Assembly: GCA_009760855.2 (NCBI GenBank) | Contig: WPIO01000002.1 | Span: 2,455,001 to 2,519,000 of the forward strand | DNA from: Cristatella mucedo | Lineage: Eukaryota; Bryozoa; Phylactolaemata; Cristatellidae | Direction: 5' to 3' | DNA: 64,000 nucleotides | In this document: piece after piece, positions 1 to 25,404 of the stretch | Numbering within the stretch: position 1 is the first letter of the stretch | How the letters are laid out: each line of letters begins with the position of its first letter | The notes under the pieces: model-generated | Told to the model about the DNA's origin: nothing | What the model saw: only the letters and a program-made list of their open reading frames with translations | Database searches by the model: none | Program-made: the position numbers and the translations under genes

Positions 1-647
1 GAGCTGATACGGTTGGAAGAGGACACTCAGATCTTGTTCAGATTCTTTGGAGATATGCTAGCCTTGCCACTTTGATTGTTAGGTTTTCAATTTATAAGTA
101 ACCTTATGTTTTTGAATAACTAGTGAGTTTTTATGGTCATTCAATTTAAGTAAGTTTGCCTTGTATCCAAATGCTAATGTCAGCAATAAACGCTGCAAGG
201 GAACTGAAATAGTCTTGGGTGCTGAAATACCGGAAGGATCAAAGCAACGGTACAGCTGCCGTGCCATTTTTTTAAATTATGCTTTATCTAGATCAATAAA
301 TATATATATATATGTCAGCATTTTTTATTGTGCATCTGTGATGCCACTATGTTTTATGGAATTAAGCTTTGCCTTAATTCGGATGGATCGGTCTGACCTG
401 TAAGAGTTCTCTTATGGCTGTCGATGGACAGTCAGTCCTGTTCATGTATAGGCTTTCCCAGGCTTTCTATAGTAGTACTAGCTAGTTCAATGTCTGCAGC
501 AAACCATGGGCTGTCATTCTCAAGTCTAGTAGCATTCAGGCTGGACATTGTCAAACGTGGAAATCTATGTTGGTGGGGGCTGCCTTTGCTGGTCAGTTTT
601 AGGGAGGTGGCTCGGAGTGCAGTAAAGATCAGCTGATTCGACAGCTA

Positions 648-885
648 CATTTAAATAGCATCAGGAGAGCCTTGGTCTGAATCTCTTTTCAGGCATTCCA
701 GCACTTCATGTATGCCACTGGGCTCAAGCCCACGACCTCGGCCATCAGATACATTCACATTGACCTTGGTGTCTAGGGGCGAGCATTGGGCCAACTCATT
801 CCCACTTGCAGTGGGCAATGAATTGTCTGCTGCAGGACTCGAACCTGCGCCCAACGTCTGCCTAGGCTAAGACCGAGGGGAAGGG
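648..885 (-). repeat. Two adjacent tRNA-derived SINE fragments
   Basis: Positions ~670-793 match SINE family 1 in reverse: gggctcaagcccacgacctc is the inverted B-box-like core and the tRNA-like head is to the right. Positions ~803-885 match SINE family 2 in reverse (gcagtgggcaatgaattg, then actcgaacctgcg). Both are degraded. Confidence 0.6.
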
Positions 886-1782
886 TGGCGGGGAGAGGGA
901 TGGCTCCATCTCCGAGCCCGGACCTACTGCTGTCTGCCACCTCTCCAGATCTCTGTGCTTGCTTGGGCCTCGTCCTTTTCTTTTGCATCTTTTCCTTCCT
1001 CCTCCTCCTCCCCTCCATCCCCTCCCCGATATGGCTTAAGCCCTGCTCCCTTCTGCCCAAAGGTTGATTCTGTTGCTTGCTCGGGAAGCTGCCTGCCTGT
1101 CGTGGCTTGGAGCAGTGCCAGTGACCTGCTGCCGACCATTGCCCAAGCTTCAACTAATCGGACTTCAATGGATAGGAGGTCGGCTCTGTCGTGGCACTTC
1201 CCAGCCGATTATAAGGATGATTAGCTGAACTAGGATTTGAGATGCTTTCACAAGGTCCACTTCTGGGTTTGAAGCCTTCTTTCATGGCTGACTTCCGTTG
1301 GCCGTTTGCCTTGGGCATCCACTCCCCTTCCCTTGCCTTCGTGGGCCATCTACTCGCCAGACGGTAGAATGCAGGCAGATAGGCCGGGCAGCAGCAGCAG
1401 TAGCCACGCTGTGCGACTCGCTCGTCGCCGGCACTGGAGTGCCGGTCTTCCTTGGTTTGCTGTCAGTCTGCGTACCCTTTCCTCTTTACCTCGGTGACTG
1501 GGAGCTCGTGGCCCGCTCGTTGCTACCTGTCCAAGGAAAGCGATTGACTCGGATATCGTGTGCTGCGCCAGCAATGCGTGCATTTCTTTTTTTTCATTTT
1601 TTTCTATTGATTGTTTCCTTCCGGTCTTGATTCAAACCCTTAAAGTGGTCAATCGTAGAATGCAACCGGTAGAGCTGCGGTGGTGGGGTGAGCGCACAAG
1701 CGATGCCGTGCTGCACTGGCAGAGCAGAGGCAGCTCTGTCCTCTGTTAGCTCTCCGGCATGCCTCGTGCTCAAGCTCCGTCT

Positions 1783-1826
1783 TGTGGCTGCGTGCATGCC
1801 CACCTGTGGGCATGCACGCAGCCACA
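1783..1826. repeat. Perfect inverted repeat, 20-bp arms, 4-nt loop
   Basis: The left arm 1783-1802 (TGTGGCTGCGTGCATGCCCA) and right arm 1807-1826 are exact reverse complements around CCTG. The RNA of either strand would fold into a stable hairpin. Confidence 0.9.
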
Positions 1827-2164
1827 CACGGCCACTTCAGCTGAGTGCATGCACTCACGAGCCTGTGCCAGGCTTCTGGTGAGTGTGTGGTAAGGGCCTT
1901 ACATGCCCCAGCCAGGCAGCTGGACGTGAGCGTAGGCGGGTGCTTGTTAAGTTGTCAGCCCTAACTTGCTAACACTTACTTATTAGGCTGCTGCATCATG
2001 GCCGCCCGTGCTGAAGCACCGTATCTAACTGGCTTATCGATGATGGTCTAAATGCGAATGCGACTTGAGCTTGTGCTCCTTACCATCTGTTTCAGCTTTA
2101 GACGAAGCTGTAGATAAATTGTAGGTAAGTAGGTGGGTTGATTGATATACGTAGATAGAGGGAC

Positions 2165-2167
<3 letters not shown>

Positions 2168-2216
<49 letters not shown>
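2168..2216. repeat. (GA)n microsatellite
   Basis: Almost pure GA dinucleotide tract of about 49 bp, followed by a GA-rich purine stretch to about 2420. Confidence 0.97.
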
Positions 2217-2220
<4 letters not shown>

Positions 2221-3530
2221 AAGACCGACAGAGACAGAGCAAGAAAAAAATAGAGATAGTGAGATGGGAAAGAGAGATGAGGAAAGAGACAGGGATGGAG
2301 GAATCGAGAGGGGGTGATAGACGAGAGGGACAGAGAGGGAGACATGAGGGGAATGAGAGACCTAGAAAAGGAGTGGAGGTGAGAGATAGAGGAGCGATAG
2401 AGGAGGAAAAAGGAGATAAAGGGGTGCTAACTAAATGGATGACGTAGCTAGATATGAGACAAGAGCAGAGTGATTGGTGAGTCTAGCAGATGTTAGAGTC
2501 AGCATAGTTATTTGCTGATCTTGATCCAGCTCTTTTTGGGACTTGCAAAGCCTGAGAGCCAGTCACTAGCATCTGTTAGGTTACTGTGTTTACATGATGC
2601 AGCAAGCTAGCTGGCAGAAGCCGAGATCCGAGATGGTTTGCTTGGTGGCAGTTACTTCCTTGACTAGAGAAGAATTAAAGAACGTTTCTTTTTGAAACCG
2701 GAACATGACAAAAGCATGTAACTGATACCTGGCGCCGCTGCTGTCGGGGTAGAGCAAGCCGTCTGCCTCCACATAGCAATGTCGTGGCCTGTAGACTGCC
2801 TGTCGAATATTTATGCAGAAAACTCTGTGCAACTACTACAGGAGTGCCTTTTGAAAACCAATTGCTGCGACAAACAGACATGTAGACCGAGCCTGTACCA
2901 GCAAATGTGGGGCTGTTTCATGAATAAGTTGTGCTATTATGCCATGTGAATACATGCTGAAAGGAAGACTCCAAAACCCGTATGTGTGCTTAAATCTTTT
3001 TTTGTTTTGCGCCAAGTTTTGTAGCTCTTCGAATGGCGGCAGAGGCTTACCAGAAGGAAATTTAGTAACAGTACAAGCATGAGCGCCATTAGCAGAGCCT
3101 TTCCCTCTTGCGTGACAACTTTTTGCGACCACTCATGCCGCACAGAGGGCATCTAGCCAATCTTAGCAGCCGAGAGTATCTCGCAAGGACTTACAACAAC
3201 CTCCGGAGAAAGCTGCCTGGCAGGGAGCTCTATAGGGCAGAACTATCTGGCTGCCCTTTAAGGAAGAGCAAAAGGAACGGGAAGTGGAAGTCTTTGACGT
3301 TCAGCATGAAGCAGCCGAACCCGAGCAGAAAGCGTTATTACCCCATCACATGTTTCCTGTAGATGTTTTTTACCCCTGATGCTGCTGGAGAGAACCTGCT
3401 GCCCCTGCACCGCTTGACATCGCTTACAACGACAGGGCATCTGCTTAAAGAAATCATACTTTGCGTGGAAGCCGTGGTTCGCCGACATGCACCGCTTTGT
3501 TGTAACTAGAGAGGGCACCATTTGTTGCAG

Positions 3531-16590
<13,060 letters not shown>

Positions 16591-16943
16591 GGCTGTGGTA
16601 GCCAGCACCACAGCCCCCATTGCACTGATCACCGTCGAACAACAGCAGCTGCCGCTAGCTGTTGCTGCACACAGGGCTGCCACCGCTCCAAGATGTTACT
16701 GCCTTCGCTCATTGTGCACTTTAGAGCTTGCCCCTTGCAATAGGAGGCTCATCGTGGCCTACCCACGCTTACTTACTGACTGCCAATGAGATTGCGATTG
16801 GGATGCAGCAGGGTTTTTTATTCACTTCCGACTCCCTTCCACTGCCGTGTCTCTATTTACGGTCTTGCAGGGTGATTAGGGTGGCGGCGTGGTGGTGAAA
16901 CGGATTCGAACGCCTGAAAGCACCGGCACGTTTGCCTGCATAA

Positions 16944-16991
<48 letters not shown>

Positions 16992-17600
16992 TGTGTCACT
17001 AATTTCAGTAACCTAAGTGACTGTTGCCGTAGCACGTAATGGTTAAAAGTGCACCGGCCCCCTTGCTTTGCCTTGTGCCTGCGTGCAGAGCATCCGGGCA
17101 TGCAATTCCAGTTCCCAGCCTGTCATTCAGTCGGCAGCAGCTACAGACAACTACCTTGGCGTTATGTTCGCCTTCGGCAGGAATGCCAAATTATGTGCAC
17201 TTTTTTGGAAATAAATTTCTGCATGCATGCATGTGTTGCACTATTTCTGGCTGGGTGACGTTCTTATGTTGGCTAGCACCCAAGCAAGAAGCCGAAAGGG
17301 GGGCCTTTGGGTATACCAAAGATCGTGCTGCCACGTACCATCCCACGTCGGAAGCCGGTCAATGGTTGGAAGGTGCTGTGACATTCAGGGCATTATTGGC
17401 CGACGGATACGCTAAACATGTGTCAGACTGGAGAGCGCGGTACCTCGTTTCTCGAGTGCTTCGCTTGTGCCTCGCTGGAGCCCTCCTTCCACGGTCGGCC
17501 TAACCTGCCATTTCTGTCCTGTCTCTCCTGGCCTACCTAGTCTCCCACGTCAGCCAAGCTTTCACTTTCTCTTTTCGTTGGGAGAGATTTTAGCCCCTAT
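16591..17600 (+). other. PKC 3' UTR and downstream sequence
   Basis: Non-coding after the PKC stop. A TC tract lies at 16947-16988. An AATAAA hexamer at 17210-17215 could be the polyadenylation signal, giving a ~630-nt 3' UTR. Without transcripts this is only a candidate. Confidence 0.4.
16947..16988. repeat. (TC)n microsatellite
   Basis: About 42 bp of pure TC in the likely PKC 3' UTR. Confidence 0.95.
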
Positions 17601-17862
17601 CAACCGGTTGCATGCTGAAACCATAGCTTAGACGGCATAAGTGAACTGCATAGAAATTGCCTGCAGAGGAGCGTTGGCTGTGGGCAGTTGGCTTGCAGTT
17701 TCGATCGGTGCATCGTGCCCAGCTGATCGCGATCGGACCTGCCAAGCTGCACGACGCGGTCCTCGCCGACGTGATCCTCGAGGCACCATTATAGCACCTG
17801 GTGACTGCTTTCAAAAATGACACTGGATCCTTGAGTCTCTTTATAGCACATTTGTGGCACTT

Positions 17863-17956
17863 ATATATTATAATGTATATGTAATATATATATATATATA
17901 TATACATATGTAATAATATATATTATATAGTGTATATAATATACATTATAATATAT
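17863..17956. repeat. AT-rich inverted repeat with TA core
   Basis: The arms 17863-17880 (atatattataatgtatat) and 17939-17956 are exact reverse complements around a TA-rich centre. Similar sequence (tgctttcaaaaa-gacac, tagcacatttt-tgcact) flanks both sides, suggesting a local duplication. Confidence 0.75.
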
Positions 17957-17999
17957 TATATATTTTAGCACATTTTTTGCACTGTTATATCATTATAGC

Positions 18000-20234
18000 T
18001 GGATTTGCTTTCAAAAACGACACCGGCAACACGTAGCTGAGCTGGTGGGTGGCGCCTAGAGGGGGCACCAGTTCGCTGAGCCGCCACGCCTGTTCGTGAA
18101 TCGACCAAGTCTGAGCCGAGACTGGCGGTGCACGGGCTCTTCGTCTCAACACAATTGCTCCGAGCACGGTCACCGGTAAGCAAGCGTCGGATCGGCTTGC
18201 AGCCGATACCTGGCCTGGCGGTGGTTAGCAGTCGCGGTGACGGTGGGTGCACGCACATTCGAGTGCGTGGAGCACAGTTCGCAGAGCATTCTAGCTCGTA
18301 CCAGCCAGGTGGCTTTCGCGAGTTTTTGCTTTCACGATTCCACGAGCGAGCGACGGAGCAGCACCGGTGGCCTCTCGTTTCGGCCTAGGGGCCGAACGTG
18401 AAGAGCCGCCCCTCTTCTTCCCTTCTCGCGGGCCTGCCTGCGCCAGCGTCGCTAGTTGCTGGGTGTTGCCATGCGTCGGCTGACTGGAAAAAGCCCGCTC
18501 GAGTATCGCGAAGCCAACAAAGTACCCAGATGTGAGTTGTGAGACGGCGTATTTCGCGAAGGACGAGCGAGCGGAACCAGCGGGCCGGCTTGCCCGTTGG
18601 CTGCTAGCCTGCTTTGGCAGCTAAAGAAAGCAAGCAGACGACAAGCTCCCCTTGATACCTGACAAGGCAGCTGCGCCGCCTGGGCGTCGAGATGTGCCGC
18701 CAAAAAAAGAGGGAGCCGCGCCGACGATTCAGCGCCGGGCGCCCGACTCATCCTCCTCCGGCGGAAGCACTCACCCTGCACACTTGCGAAAGGAGTTCGG
18801 GTGCAAGAGGCAGCCATTGAACCGCGAATGCGGTTGCTTTTGAACTGTGTATACGCTTTTTTTTAGGAAAAGTTCCAGTATCCTGAAATGCATAGCGACA
18901 ATGTGTATCGGTGTTGTTACGAGCCCAGTCTAACTAACGCGGCACAACGTAGGGTACCTCTCAAGTCGGGACACCATTTCGCCCTTAGCGTGTCATTTCG
19001 GAAATCCCTTGCTGGTACCCTTTTGATGCTAATTGAAAACCCAAAGTGTTTTTATATTTTCAAGAAATGAAACTCGTTCGACTACATTTGCCAGCTGCTA
19101 ATAAGCCAAGCGACAGGGTCGAGTGCATTTCGCCCGCAAACGTTTCGGCATTTTATTCATTCATTAGCAGGCATTTCTGCCACTCGGTTGATTCAGCAGT
19201 GGATGTTTCGACGGCCTGGGTGTAGGCTGGCCGTAAAGGACGTTTGCAAATGAGGGCGCGTTTCGCGAAACTCGGAACGTTCTTTTGATTCCTGCACGCT
19301 TTAGACATTAAAAGTTGCGTCACCTACAATTAACTTCGACAGCACTCTGATGTACGTAGGTGCTCTGCATAATCAGCGAACTACGCCATCGCACATTGCT
19401 GATCTCAGTGTGCTATTGGTCTATTAGCTATTGGTCTCGTTCCTTACTTACAAATTCTGATATTTCGGCTTAATGACGGTTACTGTAACGAAAATTTCAC
19501 ACAATTTTGCTTAGCCACCTGGAAAATTAAAACTGACCAGCTTCCAGCCCCGGGGTATTATAGCCATGGGAACCGCGTTAGACAAGTGCCAAGCCCTGCT
19601 GTTATGCTGACAACATGCTATGCATTTGAAGCTGGTTCGTTGCAACGTATGCATAAATTCCCTTAACAGCCAGTTCAATATGCGCATGTATTTATACACT
19701 GTGTGCGAGCGTAGAACAGGAGTGTTGGTGCGGTTTTTCTTTTCGCCGCCTCCCGGCGCTCAGTCAACCACCTGCGGAAACACGAATACCGATTTAATGG
19801 CTTGGCTGTTTTTACAGGCAGCCAAATCGCTGAAAGGCCGAGCAAAGTGCAGGTCGGTTGAAGACGGGCAGAGGGACCAAGCAGCCAAGAGTGGCTGGCA
19901 CAACTTCGGCCGACACCGCACTGCTCCAAACGCCAACGAATCGGCATCCCCATAAAAACGTCCTACGACCTCTTGGCGTTTGCATACAGCTGTTGCTTCT
20001 TTATATTTAAAGTAGTGCAGGTATACGCTTGTACTTTTAGAATGCAACTGCTGGTAATCGGATGCATACCATCGGACTAGCAGCGAGATCACACAGACAT
20101 TGACCCCAGACGACGGTTGCCTGTCTTGCAAGCAAATGCTGCACGGAAGCAGAGCCAAAAACCCAGCAGCCACAAATAGCAAAAACGGGCCGAAACTTGC
20201 GAATACGTATGTGAACACGTTCGGCTAACTGTAC
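18000..20234. other. Intergenic, mostly unique, no supported gene
   Basis: Moderately GC-rich to about 18830, then AT-richer. Contains one copy of a 154-bp repeat (18767-18920). A short plus-strand open segment after an acceptor-like ttttacag at ~19817 ends at 19955, but shows no family resemblance. Confidence 0.4.
18767..18920 (+). repeat. 154-bp interspersed repeat, copy 1
   Basis: Matches 24670-24822 in the same orientation at roughly 90% or better by eye, sharing cctgcacacttgcgaaagga and ggaaaagttc. Family unknown. Confidence 0.85.
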
Positions 20235-20372
20235 CACCAACTTCTGGCCTCTGCACAGTCTATTCAGTTCACTGAGACAAGCCAGGTGCTCAGTCGCGTT
20301 GAATGGATCAATGCTAGCGGCTAGCAGCGACTCGGTAGGCTCGGCGTTGCGCTGGTCAAGGCCAGCCGTAGA
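20235..20372 (-). CDS. Possible internal exon, gene unknown
   Basis: On the minus strand a 138-nt open segment is bounded by an acceptor (AAGTTTTCAG) and a GT donor (TTGGTG|GTACAG). It is phase 0 at both ends. The 46 residues include STAGLDQRNAEPTESLLAAS and CLSELNRLCRGQKLV and have a balanced composition. The frame stays open past the donor to 20037. No neighbouring exon was identified and no family is recognised, so this may be chance. Confidence 0.22.
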
Positions 20373-20579
20373 CTGAAAACTTATGAACGCCGCCAGGCTA
20401 TAGATCATCAACCTTTGTTACGATACTGGGAGTGAACGATCACTTCACATTTGGTTGTCTTGCTTCAAAATGACCTTTTGTTAGATAACCTGATCGGCAG
20501 GTAAATAAAGTCAATCTTCTTTCAGCTATGCATCATTGAAAAACTCCGGGCCGGCTTATATCAGGACCTCAATACGAAA

Positions 20580-20990
20580 GCCGGCCCATGCATATATTAC
20601 GTCCCTCAAGACTTTTTTAAGTCACTACTCTCAGACCTTCCCTACCTGCACAGTACGACTCTACGATTGGTGCAAAACTCTACAGCTAGGCTTGTCTATT
20701 GGGAACGTTGCAACTGCCACATTGCATCACTTCTCATCGACCTGCATTGGCTTCGCATCAGGCAGTGTATCAACATCAAGGTCCTGTCATCACTTACTTT
20801 GAAGTGCCTTCATTCTCTTGCTTCAGAATGCCTAGCCGAAATACTGCCTACTATTGCGGCATCGCAATGCACCGTCCACTCTTCTTTTTCCAGTCACTTA
20901 GCTATGCCTCTTACCAATGTCAAATCCCTTGAAGATCGTGCCTTCAATTTGTTTGATTCCAAAGCCTGAAACTCAACACTACGCCTCCGA
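20580..20990 (+). pseudogene. LINE RT C-terminal relic (CR1/L2-like)
   Basis: Reads LVQNSTARLVYWERCNCHIA, LIDLHWLRIRQCINIKVLSS and NVKSLEDRAFNLFDSKA across small breaks. Same region as 60234-60677, no catalytic core. Confidence 0.75.
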
Positions 20991-21366
20991 TAGTCGTCTC
21001 GACTATTGTTCTGTGTGTATAGAACCTGGATATCGTAACGAATGGGGGGCAGGGGCATATGTCCAAGGGTGCTCGATCAGGGGGCTCCAAACTGGGTGCC
21101 TAATATTCTCGAAAAAATGTAGATCACATCTAGCGTAGGGGGCGCCATCTGTGTAGATCGTACTCGGGCGCACGCTATCCTAGGTAGGTCACTTTGTATA
21201 ATCTAGAGTTGCATAATAGGTTATAAGGATCCCCAAAATCAACCATGCATTCATAATATAAAAATTGCAGATAACTTATACTCCTAAGCTATGGACCCAG
21301 TCGATGTAGGCTGAGCCGATGACCGGCTCTTCTCTAAATCGGCCGGGGGGGGGGGTCGCCATGTAA

Positions 21367-21552
21367 TTGTAATAGTACACTTGATAGAGCGCCCTCACAG
21401 AACTCAATCTCATTCTATGTGCTTTACATTTGCCGCAAATCAAACACGATCGAATGATAAGTGGTATCATGCTTGATAAACAACATGAATAACGTGGTTA
21501 GGGGTGACATGCACAGGGTCAGCACGAAAGTGTGGTTAGTGGCAGCATGCAG
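21367..21552 (-). repeat. LINE family A 3' UTR fragment
   Basis: The reverse strand matches the 3' end of the element at 15120-16118, including the tail (cactctcagagaactcaatctc type) and the segment gtggttaggggtgacatgca. Confidence 0.75.
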
Positions 21553-21780
21553 CAGTGTGTTCGCCAGTGCTGTCATCGTGGGCCCGAAGAAGGACCCGAC
21601 GAAGATGAGCCAGATGAGGAAGTTCTACATCCGAGTTCGACCCCATTGAGGTCGACATGAACCTGCATATCAACAATAGCGACCTGTTCCCCCGGAGGAG
21701 CCGGACGTCCCGGGGCTTCAGCACTGCCAGGACGTGTAGTTCAAACAAGCAAACAACACGATCGAGAGACATAGCAGTAC
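21553..21780. other. GC-richer coding-like fragment, unidentified
   Basis: Abruptly GC-richer than its surroundings. In separate plus-strand frames it reads KKDPTKMSQMRKFYIRVRPH* and IEVDMNLHINNSDLFPRRS. It looks like a frameshifted exon or retrocopy, but no parent gene is recognised and the minus strand is also open. Confidence 0.3.
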
Positions 21781-24700
21781 CGTTGATTTTTCAAGGATTT
21801 TTATGATTGTATTGAACCATGTCTACTATCCATGTATATACTGTATAATACATTACCCGATTAGAAAATCTCTTTATGTGGAACAATGTTCACGACATTC
21901 CCTTATTGACAATATTTAAAAAAGACGCTATCCACCTGTTCATTGCAGGATTTGCTGGCTCCGTATAAATTTTTCCTCGCTTGCTTACACCTGTTGATGG
22001 TGTTCACAGTGGCAAAAATTAAGTGAAATGCAGCTTTTCTATTATTATAAAGTAACTGACTGAAAAAAAATTTAGTTCTCTTTAAGTGTTATACCGATGT
22101 CATATTTATTTTATTATTAACTCACTGGCTGGGGCTTGGAAACTCCCCCTTCCGATACTCTACGTATCTTGTTCTTTGGGACCTTATGCAAGAACTACCT
22201 GTGTCAGTTTCACTTGCTGTTTCTCTGACCGCTTACGGCAAGCGTTTAATTTAAAAATCAATTAGGCCGATGAAAGAGGCTATCTATTTAGTCATACAAC
22301 TCGAACTCCTACGCCTATGGCAAACAGCTCATATGTTGGCATCTTACTCCTACATTGGCTGATTAAACTCGGATAGCGGCTAAGCTTCCTTTTGTGTGCC
22401 ACCCCTATTTTTTCCTCCGAACTGCCAGCTCAATGAAGATAGCGGCTTTAGCGGCAAAGACGAGTGGACCATATCTGGACACAGATCTGGCCGCAGAAAC
22501 CTTCGGGAAATACCGTGCTACGAAGATATGCCACCACTTGCTACTCTCTCCAAATGTCGAGCTGTGATTTGAACAGACCTCACTGGGCAAATAGAGCCTA
22601 ATGGTCTTGAATGAAACTTAGAGGGAAGGCCATCGTGTCCCACTTTGTCATTCCTGCGGCATCACTCAAAACTATCTCATCGGGCTCCATTTCACACGCT
22701 CCCGTCGTCAGCTTCCTAAAAATCGCTCGCATGCCCATGTTTCCCCGCGTGTAAATGCCTATTGACTCCTTGCAACCTGATATAATGAGCTACGATAATC
22801 CGATGGCATTGCATCTCACACTCATGTCATCTTCACGAGTCTGCCTGACCGAGTCTTCCATATTTAGCCTGATTTTAGAAGGCTATACGCGACGTTCCGC
22901 TGTCTTAGCTAGGTGTGTAACGTATTTTGAGAGGTTGCGACAACTCCCAAGCCTTCAAGTGACCCATTTTCACTCGTGGAACAGCCTCGGAAAGCATTTT
23001 CCTCCATAACTTCCCTACCATCTCCTCAACTACAACTTATTGTAGGCTTTTTCAGCTGAGATGTCAGAATTGTTAATAATTGATACAATCTCAATCCTGC
23101 CCATCATGTTGAAGTTGCTTTGGTTAGGTTTTCATCTCCAGGCGCAAGCTAAACTCCTCTTCAGTTGCTTTGACGCTACATTCTCTCCCATTGCAGTTTT
23201 CTAAGCATCAAAGCATGCTGACGTTTCTATCCTGAGAATCTTGAAGCATTGCATGCATGCTAATCTCCAATTTTTTTTACTCCTAAAGACTTAATATTTA
23301 CTACTAGAGACTTAATTGTAAGACATAGCTTGGAAGATATGCATCCAAAGCGATCGAGGTAGAAATTCGCCGGCATACCGGGGCACATTGGAATGAGATA
23401 GATAAATCGTTGCTCCAATCGTTCCATCGGACTCCGCTAGCCTGCCAGCGTCTTCTGGAGCTCAACTTTTCCCCAGTGGATATTAATGTCATGCTCCTTC
23501 CGAAACTCAAGCCCGGAAGTGCTGACCCGAGAAACCTCAGACAACGCAGCTTCAGCTTCACCATTCGCTAGCGGCAGCTTACTTTCGCGGCTTTCGCCTT
23601 CACTCGAGTCTTTGTTATTAGAATGTCTGCTCCAAGACTTGGGTTATCTTGCCTACTATAGCTCCGACGGTTGCGAATATCTTTGTGTTTTACTTTCCGT
23701 TGTTCTTGGCAGCTGCTGTACCTTTATCTGTGTATTTGCCTTGACCTTGGCCTTTCGCGTTGTGTACAGCAAGCACGCCAGACTAGCCTCCTGCCTTCAA
23801 AGCCTCGTGGATTTTCGCAAATCGAAGGATAATGACTGGTGATGCAACGCAGCCCCCAGAGCCTCCAACCGAGCACGGAAACGTTCGCTGATTCATTGTT
23901 GCTCGTCATTCACAGGTAACGATAACCTGAAGGGCTGTGCTCAATTGTCCTCCAGCTCTGCGATCGTGTCCTGGAGAAACAAACCTAGTGCCCTAGATAG
24001 GCAAGGATGTATGATATATGTACCTGCATGCAGCCCCTCATATACATATATGCATACATACAATATTTATAATATATATATATATATATATAATGCATAC
24101 ATGATGTATATGCTATAGACCTGTATTTGGAGTGAAAATTAGACGGAATGCCCCTAGCAATGACATACCAATCGACAAATGTCGCGATAAGGCAAACCAT
24201 CCCAAATAATCTGAGCTCCCTCGTTATTTGACATTCCATTGCCTCGATGACTAAAGCTGAGGTATGAAAAGGCCAAGTCTTTAGGAAAGAATATTCACAT
24301 TTATAAAAAAAAACTAAAGGCTTAAGAAACCAGTCATTATTAAACTCTCACATGTTACATCAGCCAGATTATGACTACCTAGATATAGTTCGCAGTTCCT
24401 AAGTTATAAACGATTGGGAGCCGCTACGTCATTATACAGACCTACTCAGCGTAAAAAGCCCAACTCATGTTATGGTCATTCAGCTTGGCTTCGCTCATAG
24501 CAGTGAGCTGTACGCTACGCTGGTGCTGCCTGCGCATACGGAGCCCTCTGTGGCATTCTAGGACAGAGCTGCTGCTCTTTGAAAGGACCGGTTACGTCCA
24601 GGCACGAATGCTCTTTATTGCTGCCGAGCTCCGCTGCCTTTGACTGATTTACCGTACCTGTGTATCACGGCACTCATCCTGCACACTTGCGAAAGGAGCT

Positions 24701-25400
24701 CGGGTGCAAGAGGCAGCCATTGAACTGCTAATACTGTTGCTTTTGAACTGTGTATACGCTTTTTTTAGGAAAAGTTCGAGTATCCTGAAATGCATAGCGA
24801 AAATGGGTATCGGTGTTGTTACCCTCTGGGAGTAGCTAGCCGTGCTTCGAGGCACTAGCTTGACCAACATTTGTCAAGCGGTGCAGGCAATTACCAGCTC
24901 AATTGCGAGCTGAGTTTGCGAGAAAATGCCTTGGTGCAGAAGCAGGTAGAGCACGTTTGTAAGAATAGCATGCGTCTTTGTACGGTTTCTGAGAGCCGGT
25001 ACCCCTTAAGAAGACGGAACGATCGAAGCTCAATGGACACCCCTATAGCAGTGCTTTAGTTCCGAGCTGCAGGACTTCCCCATAGCAGTCATTCTATTTA
25101 TAACAGACTTTTCTATCTCTGTAGGCGAGTTAACTGTTCACTATCTCGATTATAATCAAGATAGTGACTTTCCACAGCGTATTGTTCTCTACTAGTTCGT
25201 TTCTACTTTTTTCCGCATTAATTTGACGAAGATTATTCAAAATGTGTGACCGCTTTATTGGAATTTCTCAGCATAACTAACGTGTTCTTTTTCGCATGCG
25301 CAAGAACTACAAGCCTCCAGAGGGGCTGTCGAAAGAGGCAGCTATAGGGGGAATTCGCTTCCCTGCAATCGCCTGTGGTGTTTTCCCAAAACGTACTATA
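21781..25400. other. Intergenic, no supported gene
   Basis: AT-rich, with scattered weak LINE-like remnants (for example HFHSWNSLGKHFPP near 22.97 kb), a short AT microsatellite at ~24072-24092 and the second copy of the 154-bp repeat. ORFs at 23304-23842 show no family resemblance. Confidence 0.45.
24670..24822 (+). repeat. 154-bp interspersed repeat, copy 2
   Basis: See copy 1 at 18767-18920. The homology starts at gcactca and stops abruptly after ggtgttgttac in both copies. Confidence 0.85.
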
Positions 25401-25404
25401 ATCA

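Larger units (their letters stand above)
1..3530. other. Non-coding stretch left of the first identified PKC exon
   Basis: No exon could be supported here. It is probably a PKC intron, because the exon at 3531 starts in the last strand of the C2-like region with phase 0. It holds SINE fragments (about 648-885), a perfect inverted repeat (1783-1826) and a GA tract (2168-2216). The 60-130 codon ORFs show no recognisable protein. Confidence 0.6.
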
